The translations under genes were made by a program, and so were the position numbers. This document shows positions 40,968-52,119 of a DNA stretch of 64,000 nt, one piece after another. Source of the DNA: Chlamydoabsidia padenii (lineage: Eukaryota; Mucoromycota; Mucoromycetes; Mucorales; Cunninghamellaceae); the NCBI GenBank assembly GCA_025330725.1, contig JAIWND010000006.1, positions 372,001 through 436,000 on the forward strand, written 5' to 3'. The notes under the pieces were generated by a model. It was not told the DNA's origin. It saw only the letters and a program-made list of their open reading frames with translations, and ran no database searches. Numbering within the stretch: the first letter of the stretch is position 1; every line of letters begins with the position of its first letter.

Positions 40968-42419
40968 TTATGCCAAAAGGATAACAGCAAGAAGGGACGT
41001 AATACCTACACTAACTAATCCAACTGTCAAAGTTCCTGCCGCATTTTTGTTAGCTTGAGCCGCAACAGCAAGGGAGGCGTCAGCACCACTTGCCCCTGTT
41101 GCAGAAGAGGGCCCAGTTGATGTAGAGGGAGAAGAAGACGCAGAGGCAGAGGCAGAAACAGTAGCATTTGATCCGGCTATAGCATTAGTTTCTTTATAAG
41201 AGGCTTGTTGATTACAGTTCCCAACTGTAGTGACCTTGAATGCTTTCTATAAAAAGAATGTGTGAGTAATGCAGCGGGGATTAAACATTCAGGGGTCTTT
41301 TTTCTTTTACCAAGAAGGTGGGCAGGACCCGAACAGCAGCATCGACAGTGACATTGTATAAATCATGTTCCAAAGAAACACCTCCATTAGCGGCAGTTTG
41401 AGCTTCGGATGCCCATTGGGTCACATTACCATCAATCCAAGAGGCTTCAAAGTCAGTGTTTTCAGTCAACTTCAAAAAAAAAAAAAAGATTAGTTCACCT
41501 TTTATTTGTTTGAGGTAAGGATAATTACTTACCGACCAATCGTTGGTGTCATGGGTCCAAATGACAGCTAAATAGATTGAAGAAGAGCGGGATTTAAAAT
41601 TGGGATTTAAATTTATGCATGAATTTGATGTAAGGGAGCTGGGGATTACCTGTAAAACCAAGTGCTTTGGCAACATCACGAACACGATTATCAATATCAC
41701 CATAGGGCTAATTGTATAGAGAGAAAAAAGTGTGAGTAACATTTTTTTTTTCATACCACCATTTCCACAAAAGAAGATAATTACAGGTCTAAAGAATCGA
41801 GGGGATACGCCTGTCACTTCCTTGATGACTTGTTCATTCCATTTCAATTCAGCAACGATTTGTTCATTGGTTAAAGAAGTCATATAGTTGTGAGACCAAG
41901 TATGCATTGCGATTTCATGCCCAGACTTGTAAGCACGTTGAGCCAATTCGGGAAACTTGGCGACTTGACCCCCGACCATAAAGAAAGTCGCTTTGGTGTT
42001 GGTTTTGTCGAGTTCATCATAAAGTTTACCACTGAATTCGGAAGGACCATCATCATAAGTAGGAGCCCATTGACCTTTAGGACATTGGTAGAGATCTTCT
42101 TTACCGAGACAGCCTGTGAATGACCAATCACAATGAGGGTCACCTTCGGATTGAGGTTCAGGGCCTACAAAGAATAAAACAAAAGAGTCCGTTTTGAGTA
42201 TATCTCTCTACAGCACAAACCCTCCTATTGTTTACCTTTTCCTGGTGTCACCGTTAGTACAGGAGCAGCAGTAATGTTAGCATTCTTCAGGAGAGCCAAC
42301 CATTCAGGTTTTGCAGTGGGAATCGCTCCAGGTTCTGGGTAGGTTTCTTTAAAAGTGAAGCCTTGAGCATTGATAGTGGTAAAGGCAACCACACCTAGTA
42401 ATAAGATATTAGAGAGCAT
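40968..42419 (-). CDS. CDA: Chitin deacetylase, GPI-anchored (6 exons)
   Basis: Exons 42236-42419, 41785-42164, 41650-41707, 41533-41567, 41311-41469 and 40968-41246 give 364 aa. The enzyme (carbohydrate esterase family 4) turns wall chitin into chitosan, abundant in Mucorales walls. Seen: a signal peptide (LSNILLLGVVAFTTINAQ), then the NodB motifs TYDDGPS (motif 1, catalytic Asp pair), HTWSHNYMTSL (motif 2 His), RFFRPPYGD (motif 3, split by an intron), DTNDW (motif 4) and LEHD (motif 5). The C-terminus is Ser/Ala-rich and ends in a hydrophobic GPI signal (VGLVSVGITSLLAVILLA). Two introns carry copies of the recurring GCGGG-TTTAAA element (41274 and 41587), and a reverse copy lies upstream (42771-42782). 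Confidence 0.95.
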
Positions 42420-42452
42420 ATTGTTGTCTATGTATAGATTAAAAAGTTAAAA

Positions 42453-42491
<39 letters not shown>

Positions 42492-43230
42492 AGAGGAGGT
42501 AAAAAAAAAAAATCAAGTGAAATTAAATACTCTGGCTTTTTCCCTATTCTGTGTAACTTTATCGACGAATCGGGTTGGAGTTTGACAAGGCATAAAAATA
42601 AACGTTTTGTTTACTTGGTATCAGCCCGCTATGCAAATCTGATCACTTTCTTGAAATGCTATCAGCTTGATTCATCCCCAAATAGATTTATTCTACTTGT
42701 GTTCTTTTTATAGTTTACAGAGAACATTAAGAAATCAGCTTTGGTTTCCGAATTTTCCATGCCGAAAATGTTCAAATCCCGCTCCACCTCTGAGTGCACG
42801 CATCCCATCCATGTTCTCTTATAAAAGTCATGATATACAATACATTAGAATATATACAATACATTAGATGTTTGATAAACCAACGATAGTAAGGAATCAT
42901 AAAGTAGGAGGGAAGTATCCGATACTAAAAAGCCGAGTTTCAATTTATTAAATCTGGACCCCCCCCCTAAAATCGCTCACCCTCCAACAAAGTTCCCAAT
43001 GCTCTGTATGTTTCAGCGTCACCCAGTCAACAAATCATAATCATAATAATAATAGTAATCCAATTATCAACATCTTTTTATTTTATTTTATTTACACCAT
43101 AAACATAAAGTAAATCACTAAATGTATAAAGGGGAAGATAGAGTATTTAACCTAAATATCACTAAAACTACAATCTACAAACTAAAAAAAAAAAAAAAAG
43201 AAAAGCAAATGATTCAAAATAAAACCATGA
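42420..43230. other. Chitin deacetylase promoter region and 3' flank of the J-protein gene
   Basis: A long A-run (about 42457-42489) sits 40 bp upstream of the chitin deacetylase start. TTCAAATCCCGC at 42771-42782 is an exact reverse copy of the recurring 12-mer. It also looks like a tRNA B-box, but no tRNA fold was found around it. Near 43068-43095 a T-rich repeat of TTTTATTT units occurs. Confidence 0.45.
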
Positions 43231-44543
43231 TCAGTAGTAAATGTAATCCGGATTGTATCCCAGGTCCTTCAGTTCTTGACAGCTTTTCATAGGCATGTTC
43301 CGAGCTTGTTCATACTTGACCTTGTCATGACCAAACCCAAAGATAGATCCACGAGCCTGAGTCATTCGGAAGGAGCGTTGTCGTCGTTCATTCTGACAAT
43401 TCATATTCAATCCATTGACATAATCATTTTCCACTTGGCGTTCCATTCGTCTGAGTTTGTATTGTTCATTGGCGATAGGTGTAAAAGAGTTCGGGTTGAC
43501 ATAATAAGGAATCTTCAAATCCAATGTTGTTCGAGCCTGCGAATAATCCCTGGAAGGTTGGAATTGATAAAGAGGAGCCGAGTCTTGTGAGAAGAGGCCC
43601 GAGAGAAGAGCATAAAGTAATAAAACCAGAATTGGTAACGCTTGTAACCATCCAGCCAAAGGTGATTGTTGTTGTTGTTGTCGGGCATGTTGTTGTTGAT
43701 GTTGTCCATTGAAGAAGGGGTGCCTGAATTGTTGCCTTCGTTGGTAATGTGGATGTCGCATACCTCCACCGCCTCCAAAGAATATATCAAACAAATCTTC
43801 TGCTGTCATTTCATCCGCACCACCATTATATTGTCGATATTGTCGTGTAGCACCACCACTGGATCGCATTTCTGGATCGCCGCCATTAGTATCATGGATC
43901 GCTCGCTTTTGAGGGTCCGATAGTACTGTAAAGGCTTTGGAAATCACTATGCAATAGATCAATCAGTAATCATATCTTTTTGATTTCTCTCCTCCCCCCC
44001 CCTTATATATTTATACTTACGTTTGAATGCTTCATCAGCTCCAGGTGCACCGTTCTTGTCAGGATGAAATTGTAGCGCAAGCTATTTTAAAAGGTAATCA
44101 AGTTAACATTAACAACCAACAAGACTTCTTCTTTTTTTTTGCCCCCCCCCAACTATATTTACCTTTCTATATGACTTTTTAATATCGATTTCCGTACATG
44201 ACTTGGTCAAGGACAATACTTTGTAATAATCGGTTCCGCAAGATAGGATGGTTTTCACGGCTTTGGCTTGTTCAGGAGTATGTTTCTTCTCAGTTGTTGG
44301 GGTACTTGGTGTTGAAGAGGTGGTGTTTTGTCGACTAGGATGTATATTGGCACCTGTTGTTTTTGCAGAAGAGTCATTGTTAGATGTTGCTTGAACTTGA
44401 GATAAAAAAGATTTCGCTTGGTCGGTTGGGTATAGGTCAATCGATTTCTTTGCAAACTTCAAAGCACCAGACTGGTTTCCATTAGACAAATGTTTCTTAG
44501 CAATGGTAAGGCAACGAAGGGCTTCATCTTTGTTGACTTCCAT
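43231..44543 (-). CDS. ER-membrane J-protein of the DNAJB12/B14 (Hlj1-like) type (3 exons)
   Basis: Exons 44163-44543, 44021-44081 and 43231-43946 give 385 aa. The start Met is at 44543 (MEVNKDEALRCL). The N-terminus matches the DNAJB12/14 leader (LRCLTIAKKHLSNGNQSGALKFAKKSIDLYP). The J domain follows (YYKVLSLTK ... IKKSYRKLALQFHPDKN), with the HPD triad at 133-135 intact, so it should stimulate Hsp70 ATPase. A Gly-rich region and a Gln-rich stretch lead to one hydrophobic segment (WLQALPILVLLLYALLSGLF), then the luminal DUF1977-like domain (LDLKIPYYVNPNSF ... VENDYVNGLNMNC). The family works with Hsp70 on the cytosolic face in ER-associated degradation. It shares a 166-bp divergent promoter with the INTS2-like gene. 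Confidence 0.92.
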
Positions 44544-44709
44544 TCCCAAGGTATAATAATATATAATAGAGTGAAGAAAGAGAAGAAGGAGAGAAAAAAC
44601 ATGATTACCACTGAACTGAATTTGATTGGTTGAAAACTCCGCCAGTCTTTTTTTTTTTTTTTCCAGCTTTTTTTTTCTCGCGCTCTAACTTCTTCTCTCC
44701 CTTTATAGA
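44544..44709. promoter_or_regulatory. Short divergent promoter (J-protein / INTS2-like)
   Basis: Only 166 bp separate the two start codons. It contains TGAAAACTCCGCC (44631-44643), on the other strand GGCGGAGTTTTCA, a relaxed form of the recurring element midway between both genes, plus a T-run. Sequence just before the INTS2-like start (CCTTTATAG) resembles a 3' splice site, so a 5' UTR intron is possible. Confidence 0.5.
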
Positions 44710-47293
44710 ATGCAAGTGGCGAAACAGTATTCAACCTCACACAACATATCTACACCAATACGATCCACCTCTGTTAATGGAAACTCACCTCGGAACATTG
44801 ACTCATTATATCAACTATTGAAAAGTCGTGTGTTTTATAAAGCAGACTATGCCTCTTGGTTATTCGACTGCATGCTTCATGCCACCTTACCAATCCACCC
44901 AAAATTCAGTCTACTTATCAAGGAATTTGTTTATTGGTAAACTAATACTCACATACATACATAATTAGTTTGCTAACACTTTTCCTCCCTCTCTCTTTCC
45001 CTCTCTCTGTGTGTGTGTCTGTCTTAACCTGCCATTAGTGTATTTACTACCGACAAAGTAGATAAAATTAGTGAAGAATGGATCCGACCTCACCTTGATC
45101 AAGGTCACCTAATGCAACCATCACACATTCTCTTAACATTATATATGCTTCAATTTAACGACGCAGTACTTTCAATACGCACTGATCCCTCATTGACGTC
45201 TTTGGTGAACAACGTAACTATGGCACCACCTCTACCTTCTCAACAACAGCCACACAGCCAAACCGCTTATACCCTCTTGGATATCACCAACAAGATCCCT
45301 TTGCGTGCCATGTTGAACTATGTAGAAACCATTCAAGGGGCCAAGGCTTATTCGGCGCTATATCCTGACCTGATCAATTTGACTGCAAATCTGTATCCTG
45401 AACTTTTGGATGTGGTTAGCTTTTTACTATACGACGGAAAGGCTTCTTTTGATCCAACGTAAATGAAAAGAAAAGAAAAAAAGAAAAAGACTTGGGGAGG
45501 GGATGATTGGAATAGTATGATAGGAGCTCACTCACATTTATTCTTGCCGTTGCTGATGGAAAAATGTAGGTTAAAAGGTGCTAGTCTACGTATATCAATG
45601 GACAAAACGGAACAAGTGCTGCTGAATGCAAAGAACCAACCTGATTCTGCATTAAAATGTAAGTATTAATAGGAATAGATCAACCATTATTGATAATAAC
45701 TAAGCTCTTTAATCTTCTTCTTTTTTAGTATTGTCTAATCTACAAACGGTGCCTCTCGAAGATATGCAAACTTGTGCGAAACTTATGATTTCGACTCTTC
45801 TCCTACCTTGTTTAGACAGGTAAGATGAAACAGAACATGAGCAATCTTCCACAACTAACATGTTTTTTATTTTTATTTTATTTGGATGGGAAACTTCCTG
45901 CTAGTGATATGGATCCGCGCATAGTGGACGCTTTTATATCTACGTGGGAATACTATCACTTATCAATACCACATGAAATATGGCTATGGACGATAAATAC
46001 TTTGAACAACACCCACCATCAAACAGCTACTTATAAATTGGACGACTTGATTCGATCTCCCTTGTTGGTATTTCAAGCAGATCAACGGATCTTTCGATCC
46101 GAAAAACTTTTGTTGCTGTGGTTACACGTAAGTAATTAAAAAAAAAAGGGGGGGGTGGGGGATGGGATCAAGGTAAGGTAGCTACTAACTACCAACTTGT
46201 CATCAATTAGGTTTTATCTTGTCTACGAACTTGCAGCAAACATGGAATCTGGAAACGATTTCATACAGTATACCCTCGCTCTGGCGTAAGTAAATGATCA
46301 AGTGGTATCTATTGAAACTAAGCGGGTTTTGTTATAGAGTCAAATCAATGGGCGAAACGTCATGGCCCTGGTCAATGCACAGGATACAGCAATACTTCAG
46401 CTCTTATTGGAACTATGTCAAGAGAAGAAGGACGATGAACAAAACAAAGGTAAAACTCTCTCTTGTCAAACCAAACACAACTTGCCACTAACCATTCTTA
46501 CGGTTAGATGCACTGATTACAGCTAGGAAACTAATATGTCGGTTTATTCATGGTGTCTTTATTGACGATCGGGATAGTTTGTTGACCAAAGCATTCCACT
46601 TCCAAACTTATGCAACCAATTTGATTCCAATAATGGTTGATCTAGTACCATCCATGTGTAAGTATGTAGGGACTAGCTTCCAGTTCAGTAGACGCTAATA
46701 CACTAACACTTTATTATTATTATTATTATTATTTGATTCTAGTTATTGCCCATAGCTTTTTAAGTGAACTCACTCGGCAACCGCAACTTGAAAAACAGGT
46801 CTTTGGCGTCATCTTGGGCTGCCATCTTTGTGAAAAGTATCCTACAGAAATCTAGTAAGTTACTGTTTTGTCTACTTTATGAAATTGGCGACTGATAATG
46901 AAACTACTCTTCTCTTTTTAACTTTGTAGTCGCTCATTGGCGGAGAAAACCATTCTACCTCGACTCTTGAAAATTGCCTTTCCTGCATCTGGTCCTCCAA
47001 CTTCTGCTACAGGTCAACAACAATGCACGCCGTCTGAATACTTGCTTCAAATTATCCCCGCCTATAAACATCTAGCTTGTGCTTTTCCACATTTTGGTCA
47101 ACAGATTCTAAAAGCTTTGCAGGATGTGCAAGTGGCTCTACCGGCAGGACCACAAGCATTTATGGGTAACGAAGGAAACAACAAGATCATCCTGTTTTTA
47201 CAACTTCACAAGGTGCTCAAGGAAACGGTGGATGAAGTGACTATCCAAATCAAACAAAAGAACTCGGTCAACAAGTCTCTTATGGTAGTATAA
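44710..47293 (+). CDS. INTS2-like protein, C-terminal half of the Integrator subunit 2 family (10 exons)
   Basis: Exons 44710-44936, 45039-45458, 45570-45658, 45729-45819, 45905-46127, 46211-46285, 46338-46449, 46508-46657, 46743-46854 and 46930-47293 give 620 aa. It is an all-helical protein. Blocks that recall the C-terminal half of animal INTS2: [20 protein letters not shown] with [30 protein letters not shown]; the [21 protein letters not shown] block (INTS2: DPLIVLRCDQRVHRCP); [20 protein letters not shown]; and [11 protein letters not shown] ... HFGQQILK. Human INTS2 is about twice as long; the N-terminal half is absent here and the J-protein gene leaves no room upstream. Integrator trims snRNA and attenuates RNA polymerase II; most Dikarya lack it. 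The match is by eye, so a profile search is needed to settle it. Confidence 0.6.
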
Positions 47294-47807
47294 TTCTATT
47301 AGTCCATCCCCCCCTCAATTCATCTTTAACAACACATTGTATTTAGTCTTTAGTTGTAATTAGTATTTGGAAATTGACCCTGTTTGTAAACATAAATAAA
47401 GATACATGTCTCAAATGGCCTTTTACCTTTTTATTCAGCTTTTGACTCTCTTTACAGTGTCAAAAATGAAAAATTCATGCATGCGGCATTTGAAAAATAG
47501 AACGGGGATTAAAATGCCACTTCATACTAAGGATTAAACTGAAGATGATTTGTACTAATAATCAACATTCCCAACTAGTGTGAAGAATACAATGTAATCT
47601 ATTGAGTTTTAAAGCATGTTGATGATCCCGTATGAAACCAAGTCTTGATAACAATTGTCAAGATCAGGCAACCAAATTGATGGAATCACAGTGATAGACA
47701 TAAAGTATGTTATAAAGGTATTGTTTATTAGATGTATCGTGGTAATATTAAATTAAACTAGTAAAGAATAAATAAGCTATACAAATGTAAATGCATAGGA
47801 CAAAAAT
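47294..47807. other. Spacer between convergent genes
   Basis: AATAAAGATAC near 47395 probably serves the INTS2-like transcript. GCGGCATTTGAA (about 47484) and CGGGGATTAAAA (about 47503) are degenerate relatives of the recurring element. No gene supported. Confidence 0.45.
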
Positions 47808-49405
47808 CTAGAGGAATTTGGTTTCGAGAGTTTCCCTGTTGGCATTATTCATCCAGGCCATATCTTCGGCTGCATCAAGTTTAACAGCACAGACACCAGC
47901 TCCACCCACAGACGTTTGGTAACAATCGAACCCTTCTTTTCCCAGCAAGTCCATCACCTTATCAATAGTTGCTTGATCAACATCTAAAAGTAAAATAAGA
48001 AGTTAATACTGAAATCAAAAGCATCATTAAAAAAATACATACCATCCCTAATGATAGTAACAGCACAACCACCACCACCAGCACCTGTCAATTTCGTAGC
48101 AAAACCATGACCGCCAGTGATTGATCGAATCCTTTCGAGACTGGGATGGCTCACACCAAGAGCATACAAAAGACAATGATTGATATCGATGAGTTCCTAT
48201 AAAAGAAAATAGAGATGAGTAAGTCCATACTATCTTAATTTTTTCTATTCCCTATTCCCTTCCCTTATACATATACATATATATATATATATACGTTACT
48301 TACCTCCAATTCAGTGACAAGACAAGTCGAATCCATTGTACCCATTTGTAGTTTAAGGAATGCATCTTTACATCGCAATGACACGCCATCAATGGCAGTC
48401 AAGATGGGATCAATCACGTCAGGGTATTTTTCCTTTCTTTGCGCAACACCAGCTACTAGAGCATTCGTGGATCGAGGTACCTTGGTATTTGTCAATAACA
48501 ACCGTAATGATTGGAATCCTTCCAGAGTAGAGAATCCTTTTCCTTTCAAGAATGTTTTTGCCCCACCTAAACACATAAAAATAAAAATCATATCAATCGA
48601 CAAACAAGATTCTTTTCAAGAAGAGAGTTCTTTTTAATTACCAAATGTAGCCACGGCATTGTCCACACCACTAGGGTTCCCATGAATCACCTGCTCAGCC
48701 TTGAATGCATACCGATTGATTGTTTCATAGTGAGAAGAAGTAAAGTCCACCGGGATATAGTCAAATACAATCAACAGGGAGGTTGCCAATACCACAGAGT
48801 AACTGGCCGAGCTACCTAAACCAGCACCCACAGGTAAAAATGATCGAGTGCGGATTTTAAACCCAGTGCGTTCCTTCAAAGGGGCCGCCAGTGACATTAC
48901 CAAATAAAAGAAGGCCATCAGTGATTGCTCTTGAGCATCGTTTTCAAAGTTTCCAGCCAGTTCAAATAGTCGAGCCTTCAAGGCTGCATTCATATCTCGG
49001 ATAGGATGATCGCCTAAAAGTTAACCAAGTAAATCCCCCAGCCAAAGTTTGTTAGCTAAAGGTTAAAATGAATGTAAAACGCCCAACCTACCTTCTTTTT
49101 CATCTTGGACGAGATCCCAAGGAAAGCTAGATATTGACCATTGGCGAGAGACACCAACATCAGATAATTCCAAGGTGCAGATACCGTCTTGTGTTTTTTC
49201 AATGTATAGGTGGGTACGAAGACCCAAAGAGGCAGCTACAGCAAACTATCAGGAAGAAGTAATAGGTTAGTTCAACTGCAGAAAGAAAAAAAAATGCACC
49301 TTTTTCATTTATGTTTTAACTTACCTTTTGATACACAACAGCATGTTCACCAAAGAGAATGACTTTTCCGGGAGCTGATACAAGGATGCTGTTTGAGGTG
49401 GTCAT
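47808..49405 (-). CDS. ERG12: Mevalonate kinase (6 exons)
   Basis: Exons 49325-49405, 49092-49245, 48642-49013, 48304-48566, 48043-48196 and 47808-47983 give 399 aa, the usual family length. The enzyme phosphorylates mevalonate with ATP in the isoprenoid and sterol pathway. Seen: the N-terminal SAPGKVILFGEHAVVYQKFA motif; the GHMP ATP-binding loop LPVGAGLGSSASYSVVLA; the HGNPSGVDNAVATFG stretch with the catalytic Asp; the Lys/Arg helix; and the C-terminal KLTGAGGGGCAVTII loop. It shares a 194-bp divergent promoter with RPS20 that holds an exact GCGGGATTTAAA (49490-49501). Confidence 0.97.
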
Positions 49406-49599
49406 GAGAGTTGACAATGGATGATGAAGGGGAAGAAAAGAAGGGGAAAGATTCCAAAAAAATTAAATCGACGCTTTTTTTTTTGCCTTGCGGGATTTAA
49501 ATATTTCCCCTTGATCGCAGTCCTTGCTGGTCTATAAAAAATATTTTTTTTTTCCTTCCAAGCCTTCCTTTCTCTCTCTCTCTCTTTCTCTTTACAAAC
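49406..49599. promoter_or_regulatory. Divergent promoter of mevalonate kinase and RPS20
   Basis: GCGGGATTTAAA at 49490-49501 lies 85 bp from the mevalonate kinase start and 99 bp from the RPS20 start. A pyrimidine-only tract of CT repeats (about 49566-49592) just before the RPS20 ATG resembles the 5' pyrimidine leader common in ribosomal protein genes. Confidence 0.6.
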
Positions 49600-50245
49600 A
49601 TGTCTCAAGTTGTAAGTACCATGCCTGAAAAGTCCTCTTTATACGAACTTGCTAACTTGTTCCTTTGTACTTTTAGGAAAAGTCCCAAAAGGTTGGTGTT
49701 GAAGAACACGTCGAAGCCAAGTAAGTAGAACGACCAATGATATACCTTCCCCCTGATGCTAACCACTATTCTTCGCTATACTAGGATCCACCGTATCCGT
49801 ATCACTTTGACTTCTCGCAACGTCAAGAACTTGGAAAAGGGTAAGTGCCTAAACATTGACTGTGTTTGTACGACTGTAGACTGATCCTATTTTCGATTGT
49901 CTTCTTTTTTGACCTATTATAGTCAGCGCTGATCTCATCCAACGTGCCAAGGACAAGCAACTCAAGGTTAAGGGTCCCGTCCGTCTCCCTACCAAGGTCT
50001 TGCGCATCACCACCCGCAAGTCTCCCTGTGGTAACGGTTCCGAAACCTTTGATCGCTTCGAAATGCGCATCCACAAGCGTTTGATTGATTTGCACTCTCC
50101 TTCTGAAATCGTCAAGCAAATCACCTCCATCTCCATTGAACCCGGAGTCGAAGTAAGTCTATATTGTTATGGATGATGATGATAACTGTATTTTATTAAC
50201 CTCCTTGTTTATCTCTTTTTATAGGTTGAAGTCACCATTGCTTAA
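49600..50245 (+). CDS. RPS20: 40S ribosomal protein uS10 (RPS20) (5 exons)
   Basis: Exons 49600-49611 (12 nt), 49677-49720, 49785-49840, 49923-50152 and 50225-50245 give 120 aa, the normal length. The core is unmistakable: [61 protein letters not shown] and [17 protein letters not shown]. It is part of the small subunit head near the A site. The very short first (MSQV) and last (VEVTIA) coding exons are typical of intron-rich ribosomal protein genes and would be easy to miss. Poly(A): AATAAAACTAG near 50338. Confidence 0.98.
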
Positions 50246-51034
50246 GCACACCACCATGGAACTCTTGTAGATGTAGTTTAGTATAGTTTTTTTTTTTTGT
50301 TTTTGTTTGGTCTGTCCACTTTATTGTTGTTGGATTTAATAAAACTAGAGACATGTATTGCTCATTTACTTGACATGATATATTTATTCGTTGATTTGTC
50401 TTATTGATGTGGATCATGGGTAACAACTGATGGCGGAGATCACAAAGTATCATGTCTCCGTACAAAACTCGACATCTCTGTCAAATCGTTTCATTTGTAT
50501 CTTACCGTCTATACCTATAATACCTTACTTGTTTTGCGATTAACATTACCATCAATAATGTATGGAGTGTTTTGTGCTAAATGAATCATGCAAAAAGACC
50601 CCAAGTCAAGGAGGGATTCCCTAATAGAGATTTCGTCCCTCAATTGAAACACCGCCGCACGGTACTCTTCGTTGATGGGATTGTAAGAAAGGGTCGGCAA
50701 CACCAAGGGGGTGAATGTGTAATGAAGAGAGAGAGGTATCATAAATAAAAAATACAACAACAAAAAAGAGGTTTGCCCCTTCGTATACATAGATTGATCC
50801 ATCTCCGCCTTCACCCAATCAAGTTTCAAATACAGTACCTAGACAATCAATAACAAAGACAACAATAATGATTGCTTTAATGAGTAAAATAGCGTAAAGA
50901 CACCTGTGTTTATTAAGTAATAATCAGTAATAAAAAAATAAGAAGAAGATAATAGTAAGATTATAAATGTATAACTAGGTGAGAAGGGGGGGGGAATACA
51001 GTAATGGGTGATGATAGGTTAAAAGGTAGAGGTG
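50246..51034. other. Spacer with an unassigned minus-strand open frame
   Basis: Holds the RPS20 3' end. A minus-strand open frame of 104 codons (50515-50829, ending NRKTSKVL) has mixed composition (INEEYRAAVFQLRDEISIRE) that looks more protein-like than chance but has no Met-plus-promoter context or recognisable family. It could be a gene fragment. I do not call it a gene. Confidence 0.3.
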
Positions 51035-52119
51035 TTATTCAATAGCATCAAAATCAATAGGTGTCACTTTATTTGAGTATGAGAGTGGATCGATCAACTT
51101 GAGTTCATCCTTGATAGCATTCCTTGCCAAAGCGTCCAGTTCTTTAGTGATCATTGATAGTATTTTCTATAGAATCACGTATAAAACAAAATCAGTTCCC
51201 GCCCATGGGATTGATAGAAACCACACCATTTCTTCCATAAGTTCCTTTTACCTTGAATTTACCATCTACCTTGACTGCCAATTCAAAATAGATCTGTGCA
51301 TATTGACAACCTTCTATGTCCATTAAAAACCTTTGGTAGACTTCAGTCAGGATATCGCATAGTGTAAAGAAGATTTCAAAGTAGTCAAGTTCATAAGGCT
51401 ATGTAGATACAAAAGAGTGATAAAGTTAAAGGGTGATCCCCTTTATTTGTTTCATCCACTTACGACGTGCGGTATCATCAAGTGAGTATATTCCCCGCTA
51501 TTATCTGAATGCCCAGTTCCATCTTTAGCCTTGTTCGTCTTTTTAAAGATGTTTTTCTATTAATAAGGGTTTAAAGGTCATGGTTAGATTGGTACATACA
51601 AAGATGAGAGGGTAACTTTCTTACCATTTTTTGTCGTGAGGTATCGGTGGTATGATGTTCAAATTCGGTTAGGAGTTGAGATAATGCCTTTACAAAGTCA
51701 ATAGGATTGATAATATGAAGGAGATTACCAAGTGATACACCCAATGTGTAAAAGTTACAAGATCTACGTTACAATCATTATATTAGACTCTTTTCTCTAC
51801 CCCATTCTTTTTCCTACCTTTTCATCATCTTGGAGTTCGAGTACATATCATCCAAGTCATCCCTTGTCAACAAGATTGTGTTAAACCAGTGAGTGCTGCC
51901 TTGATGAGTACGAGAGAGATATTGAATGGTAGTAACCCGTTTCGATACGAGTTCAGAGATGTATTCCAATAACGTTAGTTGTTGCTGCTGCTGCTGTTGT
52001 TGTGACGATTGTTGTTGAGATGAGGATATAAGCTGAGGTGCAGGTTGATAGTAATTGGACATTAGTGACATCCCAGGAACGAGTGTGGTATTTAATGGGA
52101 AGGAGAGGAGGTGATCCAT
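51035..52119 (-). CDS. Conserved-looking helical protein of unknown function (5 exons, 270 aa)
   Basis: Exons 51818-52119, 51625-51763, 51464-51556, 51252-51398 and 51035-51166 close in phase to 270 aa, which strongly supports the model. The N-terminus has a Gln-rich stretch ([15 protein letters not shown]) followed by an ordered helical protein (LTLLEYISELVSKRVTTIQYL, HWFNTILLTRDDLDDMY, FYTLGVSLGNLLHIINP, YELDYFEIFFTLCDILTEVYQRFL, YFELAVKVDGKFKKILSMITKELDALARNAIKDEL). The even composition, acidic end (DFDAIE) and clean splice structure suggest a conserved eukaryotic protein, but I did not recognise the family. An exact GCGGGATTTGAA sits 27 bp upstream of the start codon (52146-52157). Confidence 0.8.

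Noticed and set aside
42771..42795. tRNA-like B box (GTTCAAATCCCGC) and a similar sequence at 60764-60780 (minus)
   Set aside because: No tRNA-length fold with A box, acceptor stem or anticodon was found around either; both are copies of the recurring GCGGGATTTGAA element.
50515..50829. Minus-strand frame of 104 codons near RPS20
   Set aside because: No start context, splicing or recognisable domain; left as unassigned.
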